From contig CALTTS010000015.1 in the NCBI GenBank assembly GCA_943912265.1, positions 17,202-81,201 on the forward strand: a stretch of DNA of 64,000 nucleotides. The letters are read 5' to 3'. Under the pieces are notes generated by a model, which saw only the letters and a program-made list of their open reading frames with translations, had not been told where the DNA came from and did no database searches. The translations under genes and the position numbers were made by a program. Each line of letters opens with the position of its first letter. Position 1 is the first letter of the stretch. Positions 26,646 through 36,948 of this stretch are shown in pieces. Source of the DNA: an uncultured Xanthomonas sp. (GTDB lineage: Bacteria > Pseudomonadota > Gammaproteobacteria > Xanthomonadales > Xanthomonadaceae).

Positions 26646-27438
26646 CCTGCATCGCGAACTCGCCCCCATCTCCACGGCGGCGTGGGCACAGATCGACGAG
26701 GAGGCCACCCGCACCCTCAAGCGCTACCTGGCGGCGCGCCGCGTGGTGGATGTGCCCGAGCCGAAGGGGCCGATGCTCGCGGCGGTCGGCACCGGCCACG
26801 TCGAGAAGATCGAGGGCCCGGGCGAGGGCGTGCAGGCCGTTCGGCGCGCGGCGAACGCGGTGGTGGAGCTGCGCATCCCGTTCACGCTGTCGCGGCAGGC
26901 GATCGACGACGTGGAGCGCGGCTCCCTGGACTCGGACTGGCAGCCGCTGAAGGACGCCGCGCGCAAGATCGCCTACGCCGAGGACCGCGCGGTCTTCGAC
27001 GGCTATGCGGCCGCGGGCATCGGCGGCATCCGCCCCGGCGCCAGCAACCCCGCCCTGACGCTGCCGGCCGCCGCGATGGGCTACCCCACCGCGGTCGCGC
27101 AGGCGGTCAACCGCTTGCGCCTGGCCGGCGTCGAAGGACCGTACAAACTGGTGCTGGGCGCCGATACCTACACCGCGATCAGCGGCGGCAGCGAAGAAGG
27201 CTATCCGGTCGTCCAGCACATCCAGCGCCTCGTCGACGGCGAGATCGTCTGGGCCCCGGCCATCGCCGGCGGCCTGGTGCTGACCACGCGCGGCGGCGAC
27301 TTCGAGCTGGACATCGGCCAGGACCTGTCCATCGGCTACCTGGGCCACTCCGAGACCGAGGTCGGGCTGTACCTGCAGGAGAGCTTCACCTTCCGCCTGC
27401 TGACGACCGAAGCGGCCGTCGCGCTCGTGGCTCCCTGA
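26638..27438 (+). CDS. Encapsulin nanocompartment shell protein (family 1)
   Basis: The 266-residue protein has the HK97 phage-capsid fold that self-assembles into a protein shell of about 24 nm. The family N-terminus MNNLHRELAPISTAAWAQID and blocks RRVVDVPEPKGP, AYAEDRAVFDGYAAAGIGGI and GPYKLVLGADTYTAISGG are clear; T. maritima encapsulin has 264 residues. The start at 26638 lies within the DyP gene, with GAGG 6 nt upstream. Together with the tailed DyP it forms a classic one-cargo encapsulin system, thought to protect against oxidative stress. Confidence 0.96.
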   Translation: MNNLHRELAPISTAAWAQIDEEATRTLKRYLAARRVVDVPEPKGPMLAAVGTGHVEKIEGPGEGVQAVRRAANAVVELRIPFTLSRQAIDDVERGSLDSDWQPLKDAARKIAYAEDRAVFDGYAAAGIGGIRPGASNPALTLPAAAMGYPTAVAQAVNRLRLAGVEGPYKLVLGADTYTAISGGSEEGYPVVQHIQRLVDGEIVWAPAIAGGLVLTTRGGDFELDIGQDLSIGYLGHSETEVGLYLQESFTFRLLTTEAAVALVAP

Positions 27439-27782
27439 GACGGGCCCGGTTCGGCGGTCCGATGCGGGCAATGCCCTGCCCGGGCACGCAAACGCGCGAC
27501 GGCCAGGGCCCCGACCGCCGATCCGGAATGCCCCCCCGTAGACGCTCATCGAGCGCGGGGCTGCGGACCCGAAGGCACGGGATTGGCGGCGGATGGAAGC
27601 ACTCGACCCGCGCGCCGCGCTCAGACCCGGCACGGTTGCCGCAGGCGCAGAAGCGGGGCTGGCAGACCTCGCCCGCGGGGAATCCGGGCGCCATCCACGC
27701 CGGCAGCCGATGTCCGCCCCCGCCGGGCCTGCAACCGCGTCGCCACACGGGAACCGCCGGAAATCCGATGCAAATCAGCGGG
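27439..27782. other. Gene-free stretch between encapsulin and iscA-like genes
   Basis: These 344 bp separate two convergent genes. No open frame has a recognisable product. A weak hairpin (CGCTC-ATC-GAGCG at 27543-27555, flanked by CCCC/GGGG) lacks a T-run. No repeat, tRNA or promoter was seen. Confidence 0.5.
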
Positions 27783-28142
27783 TCATGCCGCGCCGGATTC
27801 CACCGGGCGGTGACTTTCGTCCACCGTGAAGCTCTCCCCGCAGCCGCATTCGGCCACGGCATTGGGGTTGCGGAACACGAAGGTCTGGTTCAGGCCCTGG
27901 CGGGCGAAATCGATCACCGTGCCGTCCACCAGCGGCAGGCTGTCGCGCCCGACGTAGACGCGCACGCCGTCCTGTTCGAACACGGCGTCGCCCTCTCGCT
28001 CGTCACTGGCCAGATCGGTCACGTGGCCCCAGCCCGAGCAGCCGGTGCGCTCCACGCCGAAGCGCAGGCCCAAGGTGCCGGGCGTGGTGTCGACGAAATG
28101 GCGGACGCGCTGCAGCGCGGCGGGAGTCAGGGTGACGGCCAT
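27783..28142 (-). CDS. IscA/HesB-family iron-sulfur carrier
   Basis: A-type carriers bind Fe-S clusters or iron and deliver them to apo-proteins. The 119-residue protein has the three expected cysteines: Cys35 in RTGCSGWGH, and Cys99 and Cys101 in ECGCGESF. LGLRFGVERTGCSG and VFRNPNAVAECGCG mark the family. It is likely IscA- or ErpA-like; the subtype cannot be fixed by eye. It is a single gene, divergent from asnS across about 150 bp. Confidence 0.93.
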   Translation of the reverse strand: MAVTLTPAALQRVRHFVDTTPGTLGLRFGVERTGCSGWGHVTDLASDEREGDAVFEQDGVRVYVGRDSLPLVDGTVIDFARQGLNQTFVFRNPNAVAECGCGESFTVDESHRPVESGAA

Positions 28143-28294
28143 GGGCGTTTCCTCGGTGCGGGCCGGCCCGGTGCGGGACGGCCGATCGCTTGCGGATTAT
28201 AGGCGCTGCGGCGGAACGGGCCTGCACGCGGTGGCGCCCGGTGCAGGTACACTTCCCGACCCCATATCGAGTCGTACGGACGAGGATTCAAGTC

Positions 28295-29695
<1,401 letters not shown>

Positions 29696-29705
29696 GGCGA
29701 CCGGC

Positions 29706-30014
29706 ATGACGACCGACAACCGCGACCAGTGGTGGCTGGCCAGCATCGGCCGGCTGGTGATCTGGGCCCGGCTGCGCGTGCTCGACGGCGGCACCGCCGA
29801 GATCCTCGACAGCGACGGCCAGGTGCAGCCCTACGACAGCGAGGACAGCGCCCGGTCCGCGCTGTTCGATGCCGAATTCGTCGCCTTCGACGGGCTCGAC
29901 GAGGACGACGCCCTGGCCCGCGGCTTCTCGCTGGCCGAGATCGCCCCGCCACGGGCCGGCAGCGACGAGCAGCTCCGCGCGCGCATGGTGCAGCCGCTCG
30001 GCCAGCGCGCCTGA
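29706..30014 (+). CDS. Small conserved-type hypothetical protein
   Basis: This 102-residue acidic protein is not recognised. It begins MTTDNRDQWWLASIGRLVIW and contains regular beta-like stretches (ARLRVLDGGTAEILDSDG) and an acidic middle (FDGLDEDDALARGFSLAEI). No signal peptide, metal motif or membrane helix is visible. It lies 10 nt after asnS and 5 nt before paiB, so it is part of a plus-strand run of genes; position and codon use support it as real. Confidence 0.65.
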   Translation: MTTDNRDQWWLASIGRLVIWARLRVLDGGTAEILDSDGQVQPYDSEDSARSALFDAEFVAFDGLDEDDALARGFSLAEIAPPRAGSDEQLRARMVQPLGQRA

Positions 30015-30019
30015 CCCGC

Positions 30020-30652
30020 ATGTACGTCCCGCGCGCCTTCGCCGAAACCGACCTGGGCGCGCTGGATGGCCTGTTCGCGCACGATGCCTTCGTCACCCTG
30101 GTGACGCTGGACGATGGCGCGCCTTTCGCCAGCCACCTGCCGGTGCTGTACCGGCGCGACGGCGGACGCATCGCCATTTCCGGCCACTGGGCGCGCCCCA
30201 ACCCGCAGGCCCGCCACGCCGGCGGCCCGGCCATGATGATCGTCCACGGCCCGCACGCCTACGTGTCGCCCGGCGGGTACCCGGACGGCGAACGCGAGCG
30301 CCGCGTGCCCACCTGGAATTACGCCGTCGCCCACCTGCACGGCACGCTGTCCGCTGTCGAGGCCCCCGACGAACTGGCCGGCCTGGTCGCCGCGCTCGGG
30401 GCGAAATACGAAGGATTGATCGGCGGCGACTGGGCCTACGACCCGACGCGCGAAAGCCATCGCGGCCTGCTGGGCGGCATCGTCGGCTTCCGTTTCGCGC
30501 CCGGCCGGATCGAGCTGAAATTCAAGCTCGGCCAGGACCACCCCGCCGCCACCGTGGATGCCGCGGCCGCCGCACTCGCACGCCGGCCGGACGACGACGC
30601 CCGCGCCGTCGCGGCCTTGATGCGCGGGCGGCTGGCGCGACGCCCCTGCTGA
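30020..30652 (+). CDS. FMN-binding negative transcriptional regulator, PaiB family
   Basis: The 210-residue protein matches the PaiB/FMN-binding split-barrel family: MYVPRAFAETDLGALDGLF at the start, FASHLPVLYRRDGG and GHWARPNPQARH in the barrel, and VPTWNYAVAHLHG in the middle. PaiB of Bacillus represses sporulation and protease genes, but many members in proteobacteria have only a predicted FMN- or heme-binding role. There is no HTH. It lies 31 nt upstream of an SDR gene and may be co-transcribed. Confidence 0.88.
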   Translation: MYVPRAFAETDLGALDGLFAHDAFVTLVTLDDGAPFASHLPVLYRRDGGRIAISGHWARPNPQARHAGGPAMMIVHGPHAYVSPGGYPDGERERRVPTWNYAVAHLHGTLSAVEAPDELAGLVAALGAKYEGLIGGDWAYDPTRESHRGLLGGIVGFRFAPGRIELKFKLGQDHPAATVDAAAAALARRPDDDARAVAALMRGRLARRPC

Positions 30653-30683
30653 GACCCTTGCCGAGAACACCGGAGACACCGTC

Positions 30684-31472
30684 ATGGACCTGGACCTGAG
30701 CGGCCGCCACGCGCTGGTATGCGGCGCATCCGAGGGCATCGGCCGCGCCGCCGCGCGCGAGCTGGCCCTGCTCGGCGCGGACGTCACCGTGCTGGCGCGG
30801 CGCGAGGCCGTGCTGCGCGAAGTGGTCGCCACCCTGCCGCGCACGCATGCCCGCCAGCATCACCGGTTCGTCGAAGCCGACCTGACCCGGCACGCCGAGC
30901 TGGCCGGCGACATCGCCGCGCTGGCGGCGACGCGGCCGGTGCACATCCTCGTCAACAACGCCGGCGGCCCGCCGCCCGGGCGCGTGATCGACGCCGAACC
31001 GGAAGATTTCCTCGCCGCCTGTTCGCTGCACCTGCTGGCCTGCCAGACCCTGGCGCGCGCCACCGTGCCGGGCATGCGCGCGGCCGGCTGGGGCCGCATC
31101 GTCAACGTGGTCTCGACCTCGGTGCGCGAGCCGATCCCCGGCCTCGGCGTGTCCAACGCCACCCGCGCCGCGGTCGCCGGCTGGGCCAAGACCCTGTCGC
31201 GCGAACTCGGGCCGGACGGCATCACCGTCAACAACGTGCTGCCCGGCTACACCCGCACACGGCGGCTGGAGCAGATCCTCGCACGCCGCATCGAGGACGG
31301 CGGCGGCACCCCGGCCTGCGTCGAGGCGGCGATGCTGCAGGACGTGCCGGCGGCGCGCTTCGCCGATCCGGCCGAAATCGCCGCCGCGGTCGCCTTCCTC
31401 GCCAGCCCGGCCGCCGGCTACGTCAACGGCGTCAGCCTCGCCGTCGACGGCGGGCGCACGCACTGCATCTGA
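30684..31472 (+). CDS. SDR-family protein with altered catalytic Tyr/Lys
   Basis: The 262-residue Rossmann protein has a good nucleotide-binding motif CGASEGIG (13-20), NNAGG (91-95) and a C-terminal FLASPAAGYVNGVSLAVDGG. At the active-site position, where Tyr-x-x-x-Lys is expected, it reads SNATR (Ser157, Arg161). This is characteristic of a known SDR subgroup with PGLG-x-SNA-x-R in place of the classical tetrad, whose activity is unclear. A GGAGACACC lies just before the ATG. It follows paiB on the same strand. Confidence 0.85.
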   Translation: MDLDLSGRHALVCGASEGIGRAAARELALLGADVTVLARREAVLREVVATLPRTHARQHHRFVEADLTRHAELAGDIAALAATRPVHILVNNAGGPPPGRVIDAEPEDFLAACSLHLLACQTLARATVPGMRAAGWGRIVNVVSTSVREPIPGLGVSNATRAAVAGWAKTLSRELGPDGITVNNVLPGYTRTRRLEQILARRIEDGGGTPACVEAAMLQDVPAARFADPAEIAAAVAFLASPAAGYVNGVSLAVDGGRTHCI

Positions 31473-31541
31473 GCGCCGCGACGACGCGGCCACCTGCCCG
31501 CCGGCGCTATCATTTCCCGAATTTCCCCGGAGCAACGCATC

Positions 31542-32207
31542 GTGACCGATCTGGAATTGCTGCTGCAGAACAACCGTCAATGGGCCCAAGGGGTGGAACG
31601 TCACGACCCCGGCTTCTTCAAGCGGCTGGCGCTGCAGCAGACCCCGAAGTACATGTGGATCGGCTGTTCGGATTCGCGCGTGCCGGCCAACCAGATCCTC
31701 GGCCTCGACCCGGGCGAAGTGTTCGTCCACCGCAACGTGGCCAACATCGTCGTCCACTCCGACCTCAACGCGCTCAGCGCGATCCAGTTCGCGATCGACG
31801 TGCTGAAGGTGGAGCACATCCTCGTGGTCGGCCACTACGGCTGCAGCGGCGTGTACGCCGGGCTGACCGGCCAGCGCGTCGGCCTGGCCGACAACTGGCT
31901 GCGCCACGTCGGCGACGTGGCCCAGAAGCATGCCCATCTGATCTCGCAGGTGCCTACCGAGCACCTGCAGCACGCCCGCCTGTGCGAATTCAACGCCATC
32001 GAACAGGCCCACAGCATCTGTCAGACCACCGTGGTACAGGATGCCTGGGCGCGCGGCCAGCAGTTGTCGGTGCATGCGTGGTGCTACAGCATCCACGACG
32101 GGCTGGTGCGCCAGCTGGACATGGACGTGTCCGGCCCGGAGGAACTGCAGCCGGCGTACGCCAAGGCCATCGCCTCGATCCCGCTCACAGGCAAGCGCGA
32201 CGAATAA
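31542..32207 (+). CDS. can: Beta-class carbonic anhydrase
   Basis: The enzyme interconverts CO2 and bicarbonate with zinc. The 221-residue protein has ligands Cys42 (GCSDSR, with Asp44-Arg46 dyad), His98 and Cys101 (GHYGCSGV), and the dimer helix VHRNVANIVVHSDLNALSAI. E. coli Can has 220 residues. GTG at 31542 is used, with CCGGAG 9 nt upstream. It lies 21 nt before the kynurenine-pathway genes, in the same direction. Confidence 0.95.
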   Translation: MTDLELLLQNNRQWAQGVERHDPGFFKRLALQQTPKYMWIGCSDSRVPANQILGLDPGEVFVHRNVANIVVHSDLNALSAIQFAIDVLKVEHILVVGHYGCSGVYAGLTGQRVGLADNWLRHVGDVAQKHAHLISQVPTEHLQHARLCEFNAIEQAHSICQTTVVQDAWARGQQLSVHAWCYSIHDGLVRQLDMDVSGPEELQPAYAKAIASIPLTGKRDE

Positions 32208-32228
32208 GCGCGCCCGGAGAACCCCCGC

Positions 32229-32762
32229 ATGCTGCCTGCCCCGATCAACCTGCTCGGCTGGATCGACGAGCATCGCCACCTGCTCAAGCCGCCGGTCGGC
32301 AACAAGTGCATTGCCCAGGACGACTTCATCATCATGATCGTCGGCGGGCCGAATGCGCGCACCGACTATCACTACGACGAAGGCCCGGAGTGGTTCTACC
32401 AGCTGGAAGGCGAGATGGTGCTGCGCATCCAGGAGGACGGCGCGCCGCGCGACATTCCCATCCGTGCCGGCGAGATGTTCCTGCTGCCGCCGAAGGTGCC
32501 GCATTCGCCGCAGCGCATGCCCGATTCGGTCGGGCTGGTGGTCGAGCGCAGGCGCCTGGCGCACGAGCGCGACGGGCTGATGTGGTACTGCCCGCGCTGC
32601 AACCGCAAGCTGTACGAGGAATACTTCCACCTGCGCGACATCGAGACCGACCTGCCGCCGGTGTTCGACCGCTTCTACGCCTCGCCGGCGCACCGTACCT
32701 GCCCGCAATGCGGCCAAGTGCATCCGGCCCCGGCGCGCTACACCGCTGCGACGGCCGGCTGA
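32229..32762 (+). CDS. nbaC: 3-hydroxyanthranilate 3,4-dioxygenase
   Basis: The enzyme opens the ring of 3-hydroxyanthranilate to give the precursor of quinolinate, leading to NAD. The 177-residue cupin has the Fe(II) ligands His48, Glu54 and His92 (YHYDEGPEWFYQ and PHSPQR), substrate Arg44, and a C-terminal rubredoxin-like site with Cys121/Cys124 and Cys158/Cys161, as in bacterial homologues. It is followed by kynU after 4 nt and kmo, so the operon order matches the reverse of the pathway (kmo, kynU, then this enzyme). Confidence 0.95.
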   Translation: MLPAPINLLGWIDEHRHLLKPPVGNKCIAQDDFIIMIVGGPNARTDYHYDEGPEWFYQLEGEMVLRIQEDGAPRDIPIRAGEMFLLPPKVPHSPQRMPDSVGLVVERRRLAHERDGLMWYCPRCNRKLYEEYFHLRDIETDLPPVFDRFYASPAHRTCPQCGQVHPAPARYTAATAG

Positions 32763-32766
32763 GCCC

Positions 32767-34047
32767 ATGTCCTCGTTCGATCAGGCCATGCGGCAAGCCG
32801 CGGCGCTGGATGCGGCCGATCCGCTCGCGCCGTTCCGCGACCGGTTCCTGATCCCGCGCCACGGCGACGGCGAGCAGACCTACTTCTGCGGCAATTCGCT
32901 GGGCCTGCAACCGCGCGGCGCGCGCGCCTTCGTCGAGGAGGCGCTGGACAAATGGGCCGCGCAGGCGGTGGAAGGCCACTTCACCGCGCCGGCGCAATGG
33001 CTGGACTACCACGCGCTGGTGCGCGAGCCGCTGGCGCGCGTGGTCGGCGCGCTGCCGTCGGAAGTGGTGGCGATGAACACGCTGACGGTCAACCTGCACC
33101 TGTTGATGGTCAGCTTCTACCGGCCTGTGCGCGAGCGCCCGGCGATCCTGATGGAAGCCGGGGCCTTCCCCACCGACCGCCACGCGGTGGAATCGCAGAT
33201 CCGCTTCCACGGCTTCGACCCGGCCACCGACCTGATCGAGGTCGAACCGGACGAGGCCGACGGCACCGTGTCGATGGCCGCCATCGAACGCGCCATCGCC
33301 GAACACGGCCCGCGGCTGGCGCTGGTGCTTTGGCCGGGCGTGCAATACCGCAGCGGCCAGGCCTTCGACGTGACCGAGATCGCGCGGCTGGCACATGCGC
33401 AAGGCGCGCTGGCCGGTTTCGACCTCGCCCACGCGGCCGGCAACCTGCCACTGGCCTTGCACGACAGCGCTGCCGATTTCGCCGTGTGGTGCCATTACAA
33501 ATACCTCAACGCCGGGCCGGGCGCGGTGGCCGGAGCGTTCGTGCACGAACGCCATGCCCATGCGGAACTGCCGCGCTTTGCCGGCTGGTGGGGACACGAG
33601 CAAGCCAGCCGTTTCCGCATGGCGCCGCAGTTCCTGCCCACCCCGGGCGCCGACGGCTGGCAGCTGAGCAATCCGCCGATCCTCGCGCTGGCGCCGCTGC
33701 GCGCTTCGCTGGCCTTGTTCGACCAGACCGGCATGGCGGCGCTGCGGGCCAAGTCCGTGCGGCTGACCGGCTTCCTCGATGCGCTTGTGCGCGAACATCT
33801 GGCCGGCGTGCTGCACGTGGTGACGCCCGCCGACCCGGCCCGTCGCGGCAACCAGCTCTCGCTGCGCGTGGACGGCGGCCGCGAGCGTGGCCGCGCCCTG
33901 TTCGCCCACCTGTGCGCGGCCGGCTTCCTCGGCGACTGGCGCGAGCCGGACGTGATCCGCATCTCCCCCGCCCCGCTCTACAACCGCCATGCCGACGTCT
34001 GCCGGCTGGTCGGCGAGATCGGGCGCTGGGCCACCGCTTCTTCCTGA
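32767..34047 (+). CDS. kynU: Kynureninase
   Basis: This PLP enzyme cleaves 3-hydroxykynurenine to 3-hydroxyanthranilate and alanine. The 426-residue protein has the PLP lysine at Lys245 in WCHYKYLNAGPGAVAG, the upstream Asp in FDLAHAAGNLPL, and the substrate-contact segment YFCGNSLGLQPR near residue 40. Length is standard. It sits 4 nt after the dioxygenase gene and 13 nt before kmo, so the three are almost certainly one transcript. Confidence 0.96.
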   Translation: MSSFDQAMRQAAALDAADPLAPFRDRFLIPRHGDGEQTYFCGNSLGLQPRGARAFVEEALDKWAAQAVEGHFTAPAQWLDYHALVREPLARVVGALPSEVVAMNTLTVNLHLLMVSFYRPVRERPAILMEAGAFPTDRHAVESQIRFHGFDPATDLIEVEPDEADGTVSMAAIERAIAEHGPRLALVLWPGVQYRSGQAFDVTEIARLAHAQGALAGFDLAHAAGNLPLALHDSAADFAVWCHYKYLNAGPGAVAGAFVHERHAHAELPRFAGWWGHEQASRFRMAPQFLPTPGADGWQLSNPPILALAPLRASLALFDQTGMAALRAKSVRLTGFLDALVREHLAGVLHVVTPADPARRGNQLSLRVDGGRERGRALFAHLCAAGFLGDWREPDVIRISPAPLYNRHADVCRLVGEIGRWATASS

Positions 34048-34060
34048 AGGAACAGGTTCG

Positions 34061-35446
34061 ATGAACGCCCCCACCGACAAGTCGATCACCATCATCGGGG
34101 CCGGGCTGGCCGGCTGCCTGCTGGCGATCCTGCTCACCCGCCAGGGCTGGCGCATCGAGCTGTACGAACGCCGCGGCGACCCGCGCATCAAGGGCTACGA
34201 AGGCGGCCGCTCGATCAACCTCGCCCTGGCCGAGCGCGGCCGCCACGCGCTGGAACAGGCCGGCGCGCTCGACGAGGTGATGCGCCACGCGGTGATGATG
34301 CGCGGCCGGATGGTCCACCCGCAGGCCGGCGCGCCGCAGCTGCTGCGCTACGGCCGCAACGACAGCGAGGTGATCTGGTCGATCCACCGCGCCGACCTCA
34401 ACCTGACGCTGCTGCGGCTGGCCGAGGAGGCCGGCGCGCGCATCCATTTCCACCGCCGCCTGCACACGGTGGACTTCAAGGCCCGCTACGCGCGCTTCAT
34501 CGACGACCGCGACGACCAGCCGCACGACATCCGCTTCGACAGCCTGATCGGCGCGGACGGCGCCGGCTCGGCGCTGCGCTCGGAAATGATCCGCTGGGGC
34601 GGGTTCGAGGAAACCACCGAATTCCTCGACCATTCCTACAAGGAACTGGAAATCCCGCCCGGCCCGGACGGCAGTTTCCAGATCGAGCCGAACGCGCTGC
34701 ACATCTGGCCGCGCGGCCGCTACATGTGCATCGCGTTGCCCAACGACGAAGGCACCTTCACCGTCACGCTGTTCCTGCCGAACGAGGCCGCCCCCGGCCA
34801 CCCGGAGGAGCCCAGCTTCGCCACGGTGCGCAGCGGCGCGGAGGCCGCGGCCCTGTTCCGCGAACAGTTCCCCGACGCGCTGCCGCTGATTCCGGACCTG
34901 AAGGCCGACTGGGAACGGCATCCGCCCGGCCTGCTCGGCACCTTGCGGCTGGACCGCTGGCATCTGGACGACCGCGCCGTGCTGATCGGCGATGCCGCCC
35001 ACGCGATGGTGCCCTTCCACGGCCAGGGCATGAACTGCGCCTTCGAGGACTGCATCGCGCTGGCCGCGCACGTGGCCTCGTGCAGCGACCTGAGCCGCGC
35101 CTTCACCGCCTACGCGTCCGAACGCAAGCCCAACGCCGCGGCCATCCAGCGCATGGCGCTGGACAACTACATCGAGATGCGCGACCTCGTGGACGACCCG
35201 GCCTTCCTGCTACAACGCGAACTGGAACGCGTGTTGCAGACGCGCCACCCGGAACGCTTCGTGCCGCACTACACCATGGTCACGTTCATGCGCATCCCGT
35301 ACGCGACCGCGCTGCTGCGCACCGACATCCAGCGCCGAATTCTCGAAGAAGCCACGCGCGGGCTGGAATCGCTGGCCGGGCTGGACTGGCACGCGGTCGA
35401 TCTGGCCGTGCTGACCCGCCTCACCCCGCTGGCCGCGACCCGCTGA
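34061..35446 (+). CDS. kmo: Kynurenine 3-monooxygenase
   Basis: This FAD enzyme hydroxylates kynurenine with NADPH and O2. The 461-residue protein has the dinucleotide fold GAGLAGCLLAILL, the family block GRSINLALAERGR, and the second FAD motif GDAAHAMVPFHGQGMNCAFED. The C-terminal part lacks an obvious membrane anchor, as in bacterial enzymes. The ATG at 34061 with GAACAGG upstream gives the expected N-terminus. With kynU and the dioxygenase it makes 2-amino-3-carboxymuconate semialdehyde. Tryptophan dioxygenase and kynurenine formamidase genes are not in this window. Confidence 0.96.
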   Translation: MNAPTDKSITIIGAGLAGCLLAILLTRQGWRIELYERRGDPRIKGYEGGRSINLALAERGRHALEQAGALDEVMRHAVMMRGRMVHPQAGAPQLLRYGRNDSEVIWSIHRADLNLTLLRLAEEAGARIHFHRRLHTVDFKARYARFIDDRDDQPHDIRFDSLIGADGAGSALRSEMIRWGGFEETTEFLDHSYKELEIPPGPDGSFQIEPNALHIWPRGRYMCIALPNDEGTFTVTLFLPNEAAPGHPEEPSFATVRSGAEAAALFREQFPDALPLIPDLKADWERHPPGLLGTLRLDRWHLDDRAVLIGDAAHAMVPFHGQGMNCAFEDCIALAAHVASCSDLSRAFTAYASERKPNAAAIQRMALDNYIEMRDLVDDPAFLLQRELERVLQTRHPERFVPHYTMVTFMRIPYATALLRTDIQRRILEEATRGLESLAGLDWHAVDLAVLTRLTPLAATR

Positions 35447-36906
35447 TGGCCGCCAGCTTCCTGTTCTACGACCTGGAAACCTTCGGCGCCGACCCGCGCC
35501 GCAGCCGCATCGCCCAGTTCGCCGCCGTGCGCACCGATGCCGAACTGGAGCTCATCGACGAGCCGATCAGCTTCTTCGTCAAGCCCGCCGACGACCTGCT
35601 GCCTTCGCCCGTCGCCACCCTGATCACCGGCATCACGCCGCAACATGCGCTGCGGGAAGGCGTGAACGAGGCCGATGCCTTCGACCGCATCCTCGCCGAG
35701 ATGGGCCGCCCGGAAACCTGCACGCTGGGCTACAACTCCATCCGCTTCGACGACGAGTACGTTCGCCACGGCCTGTTCCGCAACTTCCACGACCCCTACG
35801 AGCGCGAGTGGCGCGGCGGCAATTCGCGCTGGGACCTGCTGGACGTGCTGCGGCTGGTACATGCACTGCGCCCGGACGGCATCGTCTGGCCGCAACGCGA
35901 AGACGGCGCCACCTCGTTCAAGCTCGAACACCTGGCCGCGGCCAACCACGTGCGCAGCGGCGACGCCCACGAAGCGCTGTCGGACGTGTACGCCACCCTC
36001 GGCATGGCCCGCGCGGTACGCGCCGCACAGCCGCGTTTCTGGGACTACGCGCTGCGCTTGCGCGACAAGCGTTTTGCCGCGCGCCTGCTCGACCCCATCG
36101 CCATGCAACCGGTGCTGCACGTGTCCCAGCGCTACCCGGCCAGCCGCCTGTGCGCCGCGCCGGTGCTGCCGCTGGCCGCGCATCCGCAGATCGCCACGCG
36201 CATCATCGTGTTCGACCTCGCCGCCGACATCGCGCCGCTGCTGGAACTGAAACCGGACGAGATCGCCGACCGCCTGTACGTGCCGGCCGCCGACCTGCCC
36301 GAGGGCGTGCAGCGCATTCCGCTGAAGGAAGTGCACCTGAACAAGGCGCCCGCGCTGGTGGCGTGGGAGCACCTGCGCCCGGCCGATTTCGAGCGGCTGG
36401 GCTGGGACGTGGCCGCCATCGAGGCCAATGCGGACGCCCTGCGTGCACACGGCCCGGCGCTGGCCGAAAAGATCCGCCGCGTGTTCTCGCTGCCGCGCGG
36501 CGAACGCGCGCCGGCCGATGTGGATGCATCGCTGTACGACGGCTTCATCGGCGACGGCGACAAGCGCGCGATGGCCCGGGTGCGCGGCACGCCGCCGGCG
36601 CTGCTGGGCCGCACCGATTTCGGCTTCCGCGACGCGCGCCTGCCGGAGCTGCTGTTCCGCTACCGCGCCCGCAACTGGCCGGACACGCTGGATGCCGGCG
36701 AGCGCGAACGCTGGGACAGCTATCGCCGCATGCGCCTGGCCGAGGGCAGCGAGTTGTCCGAGCTGGGGCTTGCGGCCTACTTCGCCCAGATCGACCAGCT
36801 CCGGCATGCGCCCGACGCGCCCCGCCCGCCGGCCGGCAACGCCGGCGAACTGCTCGACCAGCTGGAAGTCTGGGGCCGTGGCTTGCGGGCTTCGCTCGCG
36901 GTCTGA
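35446..36906 (+). CDS. sbcB: Exodeoxyribonuclease I
   Basis: ExoI digests single-stranded DNA 3' to 5' and acts in mismatch repair and recombination. The 486-residue protein has the DEDDh motif I in FLFYDLETFG (Asp9, Glu11), motif II in LGYNSIRFDDEYVRHGLFRN, and motif III in GDAHEALSDVYATLGMA. E. coli ExoI has 475 residues. Its ATG shares one base with the kmo stop codon (35444-35448), so it is translationally coupled to a metabolic operon with which it has no obvious functional link. Confidence 0.95.
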   Translation: MAASFLFYDLETFGADPRRSRIAQFAAVRTDAELELIDEPISFFVKPADDLLPSPVATLITGITPQHALREGVNEADAFDRILAEMGRPETCTLGYNSIRFDDEYVRHGLFRNFHDPYEREWRGGNSRWDLLDVLRLVHALRPDGIVWPQREDGATSFKLEHLAAANHVRSGDAHEALSDVYATLGMARAVRAAQPRFWDYALRLRDKRFAARLLDPIAMQPVLHVSQRYPASRLCAAPVLPLAAHPQIATRIIVFDLAADIAPLLELKPDEIADRLYVPAADLPEGVQRIPLKEVHLNKAPALVAWEHLRPADFERLGWDVAAIEANADALRAHGPALAEKIRRVFSLPRGERAPADVDASLYDGFIGDGDKRAMARVRGTPPALLGRTDFGFRDARLPELLFRYRARNWPDTLDAGERERWDSYRRMRLAEGSELSELGLAAYFAQIDQLRHAPDAPRPPAGNAGELLDQLEVWGRGLRASLAV

Positions 36907-36948
36907 CTGCCAGCGGCAGATGGCTGCCGCTGCCCTACAATCGCCAGC

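Noticed and set aside
27593..27829. Small open frame between encapsulin and the IscA-like gene
   Set aside because: Pro/Ala/Arg-rich translation, no ribosome binding site, and it overlaps the end of the IscA-like gene on the other strand.
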